Positions 16,259-24,285 of a stretch of DNA of 64,000 bases are shown piece after piece. The stretch lies in assembly GCA_038184435.1 (NCBI GenBank), contig CP116227.1, positions 1,889,501-1,953,500 of the forward strand, read 5' to 3'. Made by a program: the position numbers and the translations under genes. Source of the stretch: Nocardioides alkalitolerans (GTDB taxonomy: Bacteria; Actinomycetota; Actinomycetes; Propionibacteriales; Nocardioidaceae). The stretch's first letter is position 1, and each line of letters begins with the position of its first letter. The notes under the pieces are model-generated. The model saw only the letters and a list, made by a program, of their open reading frames with translations. It made no database searches and was not told where the DNA came from.

Positions 16259-17764
16259 TCACGAGAGCGGGGGCTGCCCGTCCGCGGGCTCGTTCTCGAC
16301 GTCGGGGGCCGCGTCCGCTCCGCCGGGGTACGCCGCACCCTCCGCGCCCTGCGCTGCCGCAGCCGCCTCGGCCTGCGCCGTACCGGGGCGGCGGCGCGCC
16401 ACCCAGCCCGCGATGTCGCGCTGCGGGCCGGCCGAGACGGCGAGGGCGCCGGCGGGGACGTCGGAGCGGACGACCGTGCCCGCGCCGGTGCTCGCACCGT
16501 CGCCGATCGTGACGGGCGCGACGAAGGTGTTGTTGGACCCGGTGCGCGCGTGCCTGCCGACGACGGTGCGGTGCTTGGCGACCCCGTCGTAGTTCGCGAC
16601 GATCGTGCCCGCGCCGATGTTGGTGCCGTCGCCGATCTCGGCGTCGCCCACGTAGGACAGGTGGGGCACCTTGGCGCCGTCCCCGATCACGGCGTTCTTG
16701 GTCTCCACGAAGGCGCCGATCTTGCCGGCGGCCCCGAGGCGGGTGCCGGGCCGGAGGTAGGAGTACGGCCCCACGGTGGCGCCGCCCCCGATGACGGCCA
16801 GCTGGCCGTGGGTGCGCACGACGCGCGCGCCGGCGCCGACCTCGCAGTCCTCGAGCGTCGTGTCGGGGCCGATGACGGCGTCCTCCGCGACGACCGTGGC
16901 CCCCAGCAGCTGTGTGCCCGGGAGGATCGTCACGTCGGGGGCGAGCACGACGTCGCTGTCGATCCAGGTGGTGTCCGGGTCCATGATCGTGACCCCGACC
17001 TCGGTCATCCAGTGGTCGAGGATGCGGCGGTTGAGGAGCCGGCCGAGCTCCGCCAGCTGGGCGCGGTCGTTCGCGCCCCGGGTCTGGGTCTCGTCGTCGA
17101 TGCAGTAGGCACCGACGGTGAGGCCGGTGTCGCGGGCGATCCCGACGGCGTCGGTCAGGTAGAACTCGCCCTTCGCGTTGTCGTTGCGGATCGCCGCCAG
17201 CGCCTCGACGAGGAACGCGCCGTCGAAGGCCAGGATCCCGGAGTTGATCTCCCGGATCTCGCGCTGGACGTGGTCGGCCTCCTTCTGCTCGACGATGGCG
17301 AGCACGTCGCCCTCCTCGTCGCGCACGATGCGGCCGTAGCCCGTCGGGTCGTCGATCTCGGCCGACAGGATGCTGACCGCCCGCTCGGCCGCCTCGTGGT
17401 CGGCGACGAACGCCGCCAGGCTCTCGCCGCGCAGCAGCGGCGTGTCGCCGGTGAGCACGACCACCGTGCCCTCGACGCTCCCCCCGAGCGCCTCCACGGC
17501 GACCCGCGCCGCGTGCCCCGTGCCGTCCTGCGACTCCTGGACGGCCAGCACCGCGTCGGGCTCGAGCTCGCGCACGTGGGCCCCCACGGCCTCCCGCTGG
17601 TGGCCGATCACGGCGACCACCCGGTCGGGCTCGACGGCGCGCGTCGCGGCGAGCACGTGGCCCACCATCGTGCGCCCGCCGACCCGGTGGAGCACCTTCA
17701 TCGTCTTGGACCGCATGCGGGTGCCGCCACCGGCGGCGAGGACGATGACGGTCACCTGGCTCAT
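16259..17764 (-). CDS. glmU: bifunctional N-acetylglucosamine-1-P uridyltransferase / glucosamine-1-P acetyltransferase
   Basis: 501 aa. The N-terminal pyrophosphorylase domain has LAAGGGTRMRS with the essential Arg and the downstream Lys in KTMKVLH. The C-terminal left-handed beta-helix has repeated hexapeptides (IGPDTTLEDCEVGAGA, VIGDGAKVPHLSYVGDAEI) and the catalytic His region. The protein makes UDP-GlcNAc for peptidoglycan. A 40-aa Ala/Pro/Glu-rich tail extends beyond the core, as in mycobacterial GlmU. TAGGGT lies 8 nt before the ATG, so it may be leaderless. It neighbours tRNA-Gln on one side and prs on the other. Confidence 0.97.
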   Translation of the reverse strand: MSQVTVIVLAAGGGTRMRSKTMKVLHRVGGRTMVGHVLAATRAVEPDRVVAVIGHQREAVGAHVRELEPDAVLAVQESQDGTGHAARVAVEALGGSVEGTVVVLTGDTPLLRGESLAAFVADHEAAERAVSILSAEIDDPTGYGRIVRDEEGDVLAIVEQKEADHVQREIREINSGILAFDGAFLVEALAAIRNDNAKGEFYLTDAVGIARDTGLTVGAYCIDDETQTRGANDRAQLAELGRLLNRRILDHWMTEVGVTIMDPDTTWIDSDVVLAPDVTILPGTQLLGATVVAEDAVIGPDTTLEDCEVGAGARVVRTHGQLAVIGGGATVGPYSYLRPGTRLGAAGKIGAFVETKNAVIGDGAKVPHLSYVGDAEIGDGTNIGAGTIVANYDGVAKHRTVVGRHARTGSNNTFVAPVTIGDGASTGAGTVVRSDVPAGALAVSAGPQRDIAGWVARRRPGTAQAEAAAAAQGAEGAAYPGGADAAPDVENEPADGQPPLS

Positions 17765-17772
17765 GGGGGGAC

Positions 17773-17778
17773 ACCCTA
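17773..17778 (-). promoter_or_regulatory. -10 element before glmU
   Basis: TAGGGT on the minus strand, 8 nt from the glmU ATG at 17764; a probable leaderless or nearly leaderless promoter. Confidence 0.45.
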
Positions 17779-17805
17779 GACGGCCCGGAGGACGCCGGGG
17801 TCACC

Positions 17806-17811
17806 TAAGGT
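17806..17811 (+). promoter_or_regulatory. -10 element of the tRNA-Gln promoter
   Basis: TAAGGT, 30 bp before the mature 5' end of the tRNA, allowing a short 5' leader for RNase P. Confidence 0.4.
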
Positions 17812-17841
17812 GGTGCCTCGCCCCGCCCTGCGCGCGGGCGG

Positions 17842-17916
17842 TCCCCGGTTGCTCTGCTGGCACGGGCGGGCGGACTTTGAATCCGTCTTTCGTTGGTTCG
17901 ATTCCAACCCGGGGAG
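17842..17916 (+). tRNA. tRNA-Gln (anticodon TTG)
   Basis: Folds as a cloverleaf. Acceptor TCCCCGG/CCGGGGA and anticodon stem GCGGA/TCCGT hold the loop CTTTGAA (anticodon TTG, 17877-17879). The T arm is GTTGG-TTCGATT-CCAAC, and G73 matches glutamine identity. The next bases are CCC, so CCA is added after transcription. The D stem GCTC/GGGC is followed by two bases before the anticodon stem instead of one. This could be read as a sixth anticodon-stem pair (G17869-C17887). Location next to glmU matches other actinobacteria. Confidence 0.88.
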
Positions 17917-17986
17917 CCCCACGCCGCCCCACGCCGCCGCGCGCTCCGGCGCTGGGGTCCGGTCCCCCGCGCCCCGCGCACCTTCC

Positions 17987-19012
17987 TCAGCCGAGGATGG
18001 CCGCGACCTCGTCGGCGGCGAAGAACGGCGCGAGCCGCGCGCGCACGATCCGCTCGAGCTCGCCGCTCTCGCGGGCCACGGCCAGCAGCCGCGGGCCGGC
18101 GGTGGACACGACGGCGGCGATCTCCTCGGGGCCCACGGCGAGGTCGTCGAGCACCTCGGCGAGCGTGTGGGGTCCGTACGTCGCGACGAGGCTCCGCACC
18201 ACGCCGTCGGCCACCTCCCGCGCGGCCTCGGAGGCGAGCACGCCGATGACGAGGTCCTGGACGGTGCCGGCGACGCGCCGTACCTCCTCGACGTCGCCCG
18301 TCGGCCGCGGCAGCGGTCGGTCGGCGTAGGTCTCGAGGACGCCCACGAGCGCGTCGCGCGTGCCGGGGTCGCGCAGCGTGGCGAGCAGGACGGCGTTGAG
18401 CCGCCGCATCGCGATGACGGCGCCCTTGCCGGCGGTGCCGCCGACCAGCTGCTCGACCTGGCGGTCCGCGGCGCCCATCACCCTGCCGGCCGCGCTGGCG
18501 CCGAACGACACGAGGGAGCCGACGCCGGGGATCTTCTCGGCCACGGCCCGGTTGGCCTGCACGACCTCGGCCACCACCCGGGTGAGGAACGTGGCCGCCA
18601 GGCCCGCCGCCTCCGGGCTGCGCGTCAGGTCGTCGAGCAGTGCCTCGAGCTCGTCGGTGCGCGCCAGCAGGGCGTCGAGGATCGCCACCAGCTGCTCGCG
18701 GTCCACGAGGTCGTCGAGGGTCACGGGGCCGGACGGACCCGCGTGCACGGCGTCCGCGACCGCCTCGACCACCGTGCTGACGAACGCGCTGCCCGGGGCG
18801 GTGGTGAGCAGCGCGTGGACGGCCGCTGCCACCTCCTCGGGCTCGACGACCTGCTCGACCCGCACGACGGCGGCGACGGCGAGCACGTCGTCGACGTACC
18901 CGGCCAGACGGCCCGCGGCGTCCGGGCCGGTCAGCTCGTCCAGCACCCACGCGACCTGGGCGTCGAGGAGCCGCTCGGCGACGGTGGGGGTCTGCTTGTC
19001 GGTGGCGACCAT
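17987..19012 (-). CDS. conserved actinobacterial protein, function unknown
   Basis: 341 aa, almost entirely alpha-helical, rich in Ala/Val/Leu/Asp/Glu, without a signal peptide. A glycine-containing hydrophobic stretch at about residues 160-185 (EKIPGVGSLVSFGASAAG) could be amphipathic or membrane-associated. No catalytic motif is recognisable. TATGCT stands 6 nt before the ATG, consistent with leaderless transcription, and the gene is divergent from ligC with only 44 bp between start codons. Its 3' end faces the tRNA-Gln gene. The coding call rests on a clean full-length frame and its promoter. Confidence 0.75.
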   Translation of the reverse strand: MVATDKQTPTVAERLLDAQVAWVLDELTGPDAAGRLAGYVDDVLAVAAVVRVEQVVEPEEVAAAVHALLTTAPGSAFVSTVVEAVADAVHAGPSGPVTLDDLVDREQLVAILDALLARTDELEALLDDLTRSPEAAGLAATFLTRVVAEVVQANRAVAEKIPGVGSLVSFGASAAGRVMGAADRQVEQLVGGTAGKGAVIAMRRLNAVLLATLRDPGTRDALVGVLETYADRPLPRPTGDVEEVRRVAGTVQDLVIGVLASEAAREVADGVVRSLVATYGPHTLAEVLDDLAVGPEEIAAVVSTAGPRLLAVARESGELERIVRARLAPFFAADEVAAILG

Positions 19013-19018
19013 CCGGGC

Positions 19019-19024
19019 AGCATA
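19019..19024 (-). promoter_or_regulatory. -10 element of leaderless promoter (341-aa protein)
   Basis: TATGCT on the minus strand with 6 nt to the ATG at 19012. Confidence 0.45.
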
Positions 19025-19044
19025 GGGCGGTCGGGCGACGGAGA

Positions 19045-19050
19045 TAGGGT
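19045..19050 (+). promoter_or_regulatory. -10 element of leaderless promoter (ligC)
   Basis: TAGGGT with 6 nt to the GTG at 19057. Confidence 0.5.
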
Positions 19051-19056
19051 CGTGCC

Positions 19057-20223
19057 GTGGACCTTCCGGTGATGCCGCCCGTGCGGCCGATGCTGGCCAA
19101 GTCGGTCGCCGGCGTCCCCGACCCGGCGCGACACCCCGGCGGCCTGTCGTTCGAGCCCAAGTGGGACGGCTTCCGCTGCCTCGTCTTCAAGGACGGCGAC
19201 GAGGTCGAGCTGACGTCGCGCAACACGAAGCCCCTGACGCGCTACTTCCCCGACGTCGTCGCCGCGGCCCGCGAGCAGCTCCCGGACCGGTGCGTCCTCG
19301 ACGGGGAGCTGTACGTCGCGACCCCGGCCGGCGCCGACGGCACCGGTCTGCCCCGGCTCGAGTTCGAGGTGCTCCAGGAGCGCATCCACCCCGCCGACTC
19401 GCGCGTGCGCATGCTCGCCGCGACCACGCCCGCGGGCTTCGTGGCGTTCGACCTGCTCGCGCTTGGGGACGAGTCCTACGTCGAGCGCCCGTTCGCGGAG
19501 CGCCGGGCCGCCCTCGAGCAGGCGCTGGCCCACCTCGCGGGGCCGTCCGACGCGACGGGCGACGGTCCGGGGCCCGCCCTCACCGGCTGCCACCTCGTCC
19601 GCACGACGACCGACCCCGACGAGGCCCGCGCCTGGTTCGAGCAGTTCGAGGGGGCCGGGCTGGACGGGGTCATCGCCAAGCCGCTCGACGCGCCGTACAC
19701 CGAGAACGGCCGCACGATGTTCAAGATCAAGCACGCGCGCACGGCCGACGTCGTCGTCGCGGGCTACCGGGAGCACAAGACCTCGACGCCGGAGCAGCCG
19801 CTGCTCGGGTCGCTGCTGCTGGGCCTGTACGACGCGGACGGCTCCCTGCAGCACATCGGCGTCTCCGCCTCGTTCACCGCCGCCCGGCGGGCCGAGCTCA
19901 TCGAGGAGCTCGCGCCGCTCGTCTGCCCCCTCGGCGAGCACCCGTGGGGCGCCTGGGAGGAGTGGGCGGTCGCCAACCCCGACCGGGTGCCCGGCACCCA
20001 GTCGCGGTGGAGCGCCGGCAAGGACCTCTCCTTCGTGCCGCTGCGGCCCGAGCGCGTGCTCGAGGTGGGCTACGACCACATGGAGGGGCGCCGGTTCCGC
20101 CACACCGCGCAGTTCAAGCGGTGGCGCCCCGACCGCGAACCCACGTCCTGCGGCTACGAGCAGCTCGACGAACCGGTGAGCTACGACCTGACCACCGTGC
20201 TCACGCCCCGGACCGACCAGTGA
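19057..20223 (+). CDS. ligC: ATP-dependent DNA ligase, LigC type
   Basis: 388 aa, the length of stand-alone actinobacterial LigC. The adenylation motif I is EPKWDGFR with nucleophile Lys 35, followed by ELTSRNTK (motif Ia), VLDGELY (III), FVAFDLLAL (IIIa), GVIAKPLD (IV) and FKIKHARTADVV (V). A C-terminal OB fold follows, with HTAQFKRWRPD near the end (motif VI). It seals nicks using ATP. A USP-like gene and a convergent PolDom primase-polymerase gene follow, the same partner as in mycobacterial LigC loci, supporting a role in short-gap or non-homologous end-joining repair. GTG 19057 is chosen for the leaderless -10 element. Confidence 0.93.
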   Translation: MDLPVMPPVRPMLAKSVAGVPDPARHPGGLSFEPKWDGFRCLVFKDGDEVELTSRNTKPLTRYFPDVVAAAREQLPDRCVLDGELYVATPAGADGTGLPRLEFEVLQERIHPADSRVRMLAATTPAGFVAFDLLALGDESYVERPFAERRAALEQALAHLAGPSDATGDGPGPALTGCHLVRTTTDPDEARAWFEQFEGAGLDGVIAKPLDAPYTENGRTMFKIKHARTADVVVAGYREHKTSTPEQPLLGSLLLGLYDADGSLQHIGVSASFTAARRAELIEELAPLVCPLGEHPWGAWEEWAVANPDRVPGTQSRWSAGKDLSFVPLRPERVLEVGYDHMEGRRFRHTAQFKRWRPDREPTSCGYEQLDEPVSYDLTTVLTPRTDQ

Positions 20224-20257
20224 CCCACCACGCGACCGACGCACCCCAGGAGACGCC

Positions 20258-20794
20258 ATGACCTACCACGTCGTGCTGCTCGTCGAGCAGCCGCTGACCG
20301 AGCTGGACGCCCGCCAGGTCACCTCGCTCCACGTGGAGCTCGGCGAGGAGGTGGTCTACGACGTGCTGCTGCCCGTCGACGACGCCGCCGAGCGCATGGC
20401 GACCGCCGTCGGCACGCTCGGCTCGGGCGACCTGGTCGGCTCCCCCAGCTACGCCCTCGCGAGCATCGACTTCGACGAGCTCCACGAGCAGAGCGAGGAG
20501 GAGGCCCACGAGGGCCTCGCGCAGACGCTCGCGCAGCTGCGGGCCACGGGCGCGAAGGCCCAGGGCGCCGTCGTGGCCGACGACCCGATCGGCGCGCTGC
20601 TGTCGACCGTGTCCACCGTCGACGCCAGCGAGGTCATCGTGCTCACCAGCTCGCACGCGGTCGCCGAGTTCTTCGGCGTCGACTGGACGTCGCGCGCGCG
20701 GCGCCACCTCGACGTGCCCGTGCTGCACCTGCTCGAGCACGAGACGTTCGCCGAGCAGGCCGACGGCGCGGGCGAGGGCGTCACCGGGCTCTGA
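20258..20794 (+). CDS. universal-stress-like protein, function unknown
   Basis: 178 aa, soluble and acidic. The chain alternates beta and alpha segments: YHVVLLVEQP at the start, a long helix LHEQSEEEAHEGLAQTLAQL in the middle, AQGAVVADDPIGALLSTV and ASEVIVLTSSHAVAEFF, then DVPVLHLLEHE near the end. This layout resembles the UspA/HUP fold, including a terminal strand after a conserved DVPV. The usual ATP-binding G-2x-G-9x-G motif is not clear. It lies 34 bp downstream of ligC and is probably co-transcribed, so an accessory role in the repair module is possible but unproven. Confidence 0.68.
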   Translation: MTYHVVLLVEQPLTELDARQVTSLHVELGEEVVYDVLLPVDDAAERMATAVGTLGSGDLVGSPSYALASIDFDELHEQSEEEAHEGLAQTLAQLRATGAKAQGAVVADDPIGALLSTVSTVDASEVIVLTSSHAVAEFFGVDWTSRARRHLDVPVLHLLEHETFAEQADGAGEGVTGL

Positions 20795-20820
20795 CCCCCC
20801 TCGGCCCCTCACCCCGCACG

Positions 20821-20868
20821 GGACGTCGTGCGCCGCGGCGGGCGGGGCCGCCGCTCCGCATGACGTCC
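20821..20868. repeat. 48-bp palindromic repeat, copy 2 (also a bidirectional terminator candidate)
   Basis: Arms GGACGTCGTGCG (20821-20832) and CGCATGACGTCC (20857-20868) pair at 11 of 12 positions. Outer bases CACCCCG/CGGGGTG extend the structure. It has the same length, arms and GCCGCGGCGG inner sequence as the element at 8618-8665. It separates the USP-like gene from the convergent polymerase gene. Confidence 0.75.
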
Positions 20869-20890
20869 TCACGGGGTGGGAGGACCCTGC

Positions 20891-21979
20891 TCAGCCGGGG
20901 CGGCGGTTGCCCGCCTCGTCCCAGTGCTCGGCCACCTTCTTGCTGGGCTGCACCCGCGGCGGCTCGCCGGGCATCTTCGGGTGGTCCGGCGGGAAGCTCA
21001 GCTCGCCGCCGGGCAGCGTCTCCCACAGCTCGAGCAGCGGCTCGAGGGGGAACGCCTCATCGTCGATCCCGGCCCAGGGGTCGCCGTCGGCGAGCCGCTC
21101 GGGGACCGAGAAGAGGTGGAGGTCGCGGGAGTCCTCGAGCTCGGCGAGCTGATCCCAGGTCACCGGGGTGCTCACGGGAGCCCCCGGCCGCGGTCGCAGC
21201 GACCAGGCGCCCGCGACTGTCCGGTCGCGGAGGTTCTGGTTGAAGTCCAGGAAGACCGATCCCGCCGGGCGCTCCTCCTTCCACCAGCTCGTCGTGGCAC
21301 CGACGTCGCGGCGCTCGAGCTCGCGGCCGAGCCCGATGGCCGCGTGCCGGACCTCCTCGAACCCGTAGCGGGGCTCGATCCGCACGTACACGTGGACGCC
21401 GCGGTTGCCGCTGGTCTTGACGAAGGGCCGCAGGCCGCGCTCCTCGAGCAGCTCCCGCGTCGCCGCCGCCACGCGCCGCGCGTCGGCGAACGTCGCCCCC
21501 TCCTGGGGGTCCAGGTCCACGCGGAGCTCGTCGGGGTGCTCGACGTCGGACGCACGCACGGCCCAGGGGTGGAACGTCAGGGTCCCCATGTGCGCCGCCC
21601 AGACGGCGGCGGCCGGCTCGGTGAGGCACAGCTCGTCGATCGGACGTCCGTTCGGCGTGGTGACGCGGCAGGTCTCGACCCAGTCGGGGGCGCCCTTCGG
21701 CAGTCGCTTCGAGTAGAAGCCGTCGCCCTGCTGCTGGCCGGCGGGCCCGACCGTCAGGGTCATGCCCTCCCGCCACCCGTCCGGCCACCGCTCGAGCGCG
21801 ACGGGCCGCTGCCCGTTGGCGTGCATGAAGACGTCGCCGACGGCGGCGAAGTACTCGCACACCTGCAGCTTCGTGACCTCCGGCGTGCGGTCCGTGGCCG
21901 CGTAGACCACCCGGTCGGGGCTCGAGACGCGGACCTCCCGCTCTCCTACGACGACGTGCGCGGCGGGCGTCTTGGCCAT
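20891..21979 (-). CDS. LigD-type polymerase domain (PolDom/Prim-PolC) protein
   Basis: 362 aa, a stand-alone archaeo-eukaryotic primase-type polymerase. Visible motifs are DLDP at 155-158 (metal-binding Asp pair), FVKTSGNRGVHVYV at about 186-199 and SVFLDFNQN at about 241-249 (third Asp). All are the catalytic elements of LigD polymerase domains. The N-terminal ERWPDGWREGM stretch also matches the family. It would add nucleotides to gapped or broken DNA ends, preferring ribonucleotides as known for the family. It converges with the ligC transcription unit, as mycobacterial Prim-PolC lies beside LigC1. There is no nuclease or ligase domain, so it must act with separate enzymes. Confidence 0.93.
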   Translation of the reverse strand: MAKTPAAHVVVGEREVRVSSPDRVVYAATDRTPEVTKLQVCEYFAAVGDVFMHANGQRPVALERWPDGWREGMTLTVGPAGQQQGDGFYSKRLPKGAPDWVETCRVTTPNGRPIDELCLTEPAAAVWAAHMGTLTFHPWAVRASDVEHPDELRVDLDPQEGATFADARRVAAATRELLEERGLRPFVKTSGNRGVHVYVRIEPRYGFEEVRHAAIGLGRELERRDVGATTSWWKEERPAGSVFLDFNQNLRDRTVAGAWSLRPRPGAPVSTPVTWDQLAELEDSRDLHLFSVPERLADGDPWAGIDDEAFPLEPLLELWETLPGGELSFPPDHPKMPGEPPRVQPSKKVAEHWDEAGNRRPG

Positions 21980-22030
21980 GGCTCACCGTAACCGCTCCGG
22001 CCGCCGGCGCCCGTCTGGCACGATGCGCCC

Positions 22031-22873
22031 GTGCCGACCTGGTCGATCGTGCTGCTCGTCGTGCTGCAGGTGGCGTCGCTGGCCGCGGCCGTGACGTTCG
22101 GCGTGCTGCTGACCGTCAGCCGCCGGCGGGTCCGGCGCCTCGACGCCGAGGTCGCCGCTCTCCGAGACGCCGCCGCCCTGCCGCCCTCGTCGCGCCTGCG
22201 GCTGCCCCGTCCCCGCGAGGCCGTGCGCGCGGTGTGGGAGACGGTCGAGCTCGTGCGCGACCGGGGCGTCGGTGGTGCGCTCCGCTCCTCCATCGAGGAG
22301 CTCGCGGGCTGGGCGCAGGTGGAACGGCCCGACCTGGTGCGGCTCGCGACGCACGACGGGCGGGTCACCATCCTCTTCTCCGACATCGAGGGGTCGACGA
22401 CGCTCAACGACCGCCTCGGCGACCGCGCCTGGGTGCGGCTGCTGGCGCGTCACGACGCGCTGGTGCGCCGTGCCGTCGAGGCCCACGCGGGCCAGGTGGT
22501 GAAGACGCAGGGCGACGGCTTCATGGTGGCGTTCGGCCCCGCCACCGACGCCGTGGGCGCCGCCCTGGAGGTGCAGCACGCGCTGGCCGGCTGGCGCTCC
22601 GAGCCGCGCGTGCGCGTGCGCATCGGGATCCACCGCGGCTCCGTGCTGCACCGCGACAACGACCTCTTCGGCCGGAACGTCGCGTACGCCGCGCGCGTGG
22701 CCTCCCTCGCCGACGGGGGCGAGGTGCTCGTCAGCGAGGCCGTCGCCGACGCGCTCGACGCCGACGAGCGCGCCACGCTGCTCGACCCCGAGGGCAGCCG
22801 GGAGGTGGAGCTGCGCGGCATCACCGGCACCCAGGTCGTGCACCGCCTCGTCCCGCCCACCGCGGCCGGGTGA
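22031..22873 (+). CDS. membrane-anchored class III adenylate/guanylate cyclase
   Basis: 280 aa. One N-terminal membrane helix (about residues 5-28) and a short linker precede a single cyclase homology domain (about 108-275). Metal-binding Asp 118 lies in ILFSDIEGSTTL and Asp 162 in KTQGDGFMVAF; Lys 158 is the purine-specifying position. The transition-state residues lie in GRNVAYAARVASLA. It should dimerise to make cAMP (Lys at the specificity site favours ATP). No HAMP domain is evident. GTG 22031 is used. It is divergent from the PolDom gene and immediately upstream of msrB. Confidence 0.92.
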   Translation: MPTWSIVLLVVLQVASLAAAVTFGVLLTVSRRRVRRLDAEVAALRDAAALPPSSRLRLPRPREAVRAVWETVELVRDRGVGGALRSSIEELAGWAQVERPDLVRLATHDGRVTILFSDIEGSTTLNDRLGDRAWVRLLARHDALVRRAVEAHAGQVVKTQGDGFMVAFGPATDAVGAALEVQHALAGWRSEPRVRVRIGIHRGSVLHRDNDLFGRNVAYAARVASLADGGEVLVSEAVADALDADERATLLDPEGSREVELRGITGTQVVHRLVPPTAAG

Positions 22874-22889
22874 GCCTGGACCGCGGCAG

Positions 22890-22895
22890 TACCAT
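22890..22895 (+). promoter_or_regulatory. -10 element of leaderless promoter (msrB)
   Basis: TACCAT followed by 7 nt and the ATG at 22903. It decides between that ATG and another at 22894 that overlaps this element. Confidence 0.5.
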
Positions 22896-22902
22896 GGGAC
22901 CC

Positions 22903-23307
22903 ATGGGTCACAAGGTCGAGAGGTCCGACGCGGAGTGGAAGGCGCAGCTCTCCCCGGCGGAGTACGCGGTGCTGCGCCAGGCAGGCACGGAGCGTGCCTT
23001 CACGGGTGAGTACACGGACACCGAGACGGTCGGCGTCTACCACTGCAAGGCCTGCGACGCGACGCTGTTCGAGTCGGAGACGAAGTTCCACTCGGGCTGC
23101 GGCTGGCCGTCGTTCTACCAGCCGGTGACGGACACGATCGAGTACATCGAGGACAACTCCCACGGCATGAAGCGGGTCGAGGTGCGCTGCGCGAGCTGCG
23201 GCTCCCACCTCGGGCACGTCTTCCCGGACGGGTACGGCACGCCCACCGGCGACCGCTACTGCATCAACTCGATCGCCCTCACGCTCGAGCCCCGTCCGGA
23301 GTCCTGA
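22903..23307 (+). CDS. msrB: peptide-methionine (R)-S-oxide reductase
   Basis: 134 aa. Two zinc-binding CXXC pairs are visible (HCKACDATLF and CASCGSHLGHVF). The catalytic Cys is in RYCINSIAL and FHSGCGWPSF completes the family signature. It reduces methionine-R-sulfoxide in proteins using thioredoxin. The start ATG 22903 is supported by the TACCAT element 7 nt before it. Its last 29 bp overlap the 3' end of the convergent rhodanese-like gene. msrA lies 30 kb away in the same window. Confidence 0.96.
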   Translation: MGHKVERSDAEWKAQLSPAEYAVLRQAGTERAFTGEYTDTETVGVYHCKACDATLFESETKFHSGCGWPSFYQPVTDTIEYIEDNSHGMKRVEVRCASCGSHLGHVFPDGYGTPTGDRYCINSIALTLEPRPES

Positions 23308-23782
23308 CCGGCATCCCCTGACGGCGCCAGGCGGCGAAGCCCCCGACCACGTCGGTGGCCGCCGTCAGCCCGAGCCGCTGCAGCGAGTCCGCCGCCAGCG
23401 ACGACGTGGTGCCCTCGGCGTCCACGACGACGACGGGGAGCTCGTACGACGCGGCCTCGATCCGGCTCGGGCTCCGCGGGTCGAGGCGCCACTCGAGGTC
23501 GACGCGCTCGAGGACCAGGGCCCCCAGGCGGGGGTCGATCTCGCCCTGCTCCCGTCGCTGGGCGGCGGGCCGCACGTCGACGAGCAGGGCCCGCCCCCAG
23601 AGCACCGCCTGGTAGGCCGCCCGGGGGCTCAGGCGCTGGAGGCGCGCCCGGGCGTCCGCGAGCATGTCGTCGACGCCGTCGAACCACACCTCCTCGAAGC
23701 GGCTGCCGACGGGCTCGACGAGCCGGAGGGTGCGCGAGGGGCGGGCCGTCGCGTGCCAGACCTCGATCGCCGCCGCGCTCAC
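23279..23782 (-). CDS. rhodanese-fold protein lacking the catalytic cysteine
   Basis: 167 aa from GTG 23782 (GTGA overlap with cysteine dioxygenase). Residues 55-160 follow the rhodanese pattern: ALLVDVRPAAQRREQGEI, then PVVVVDAEGTTSS and VVGGFAAWRRQGMPV. At the position where active rhodaneses have Cys (usually VVYC-R), this protein has Asp 121, so classical sulfurtransferase activity is unlikely. Coupling with cysteine dioxygenase suggests a binding or regulatory role in Cys-derived sulfur metabolism. The N-terminal 50 residues are an extra segment of unknown function. Confidence 0.82.
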   Translation of the reverse strand: MSAAAIEVWHATARPSRTLRLVEPVGSRFEEVWFDGVDDMLADARARLQRLSPRAAYQAVLWGRALLVDVRPAAQRREQGEIDPRLGALVLERVDLEWRLDPRSPSRIEAASYELPVVVVDAEGTTSSLAADSLQRLGLTAATDVVGGFAAWRRQGMPVRTPDGARA

Positions 23783-24285
23783 AGCTGCACCCCCGCCTGC
23801 TCGACGCCGACGACCTCGAGGCGGCCGCGGGACGCGACGTACCGGGTCATCGTGGTGAGCCGCGGCGCGTAGGCGTGCACCGAGAGCGCCGTCGTCGTCG
23901 TCTCGTTGCGGACCTCGTGCACGTGGCCCGTCGTGTAGGCGCGGGACTCGCCGCGGCCGACGTACCAGGCCGTCGGGTCCCCCAACGCCCAGGTGCGCTC
24001 GGTGAGCCGGCCGCGCAGCGTGGCGTAGGCGCCGCGCGACTCGCCGTGGTCGTGCCAGCCGGTGCTGAAGCCGGGTGGCCAGGTGAGCAGCCAGACCTGG
24101 AGGTCGGGCGTCGAGCGGAGCTCGAGCGACTGGCGCTCGGGATGCTCGAGGTCGACGAGCTGGTGCAGGTCGGGGTCCGCGGCGATCTCGCGGAGCGTCT
24201 GCAGGAGGGGCAGGAGCGCGAGGCCGGGCGGTACGTCGGCGGTGACGGGCGCGGCGGTCGAGGATGCAGGGCTGTGCGTGGTCAT
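23779..24285 (-). CDS. cysteine dioxygenase (type I, cupin)
   Basis: 168 aa. The cupin metal site is visible as GWHDHGESRGAY (two His) and HVHEV further on (third His). The first 20 residues are a Ser/Ala/Pro-rich tail. Bacterial CDO oxidises L-cysteine to cysteine sulfinate with Fe(II) and O2. The gene is first of a two-gene unit with the rhodanese-like protein (4-bp overlap). The sulfur islands in this window (sulfonate monooxygenases, metB, mca) suggest tight sulfur economy. A related thiol dioxygenase with another substrate cannot be excluded. Confidence 0.88.
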   Translation of the reverse strand: MTTHSPASSTAAPVTADVPPGLALLPLLQTLREIAADPDLHQLVDLEHPERQSLELRSTPDLQVWLLTWPPGFSTGWHDHGESRGAYATLRGRLTERTWALGDPTAWYVGRGESRAYTTGHVHEVRNETTTTALSVHAYAPRLTTMTRYVASRGRLEVVGVEQAGVQL

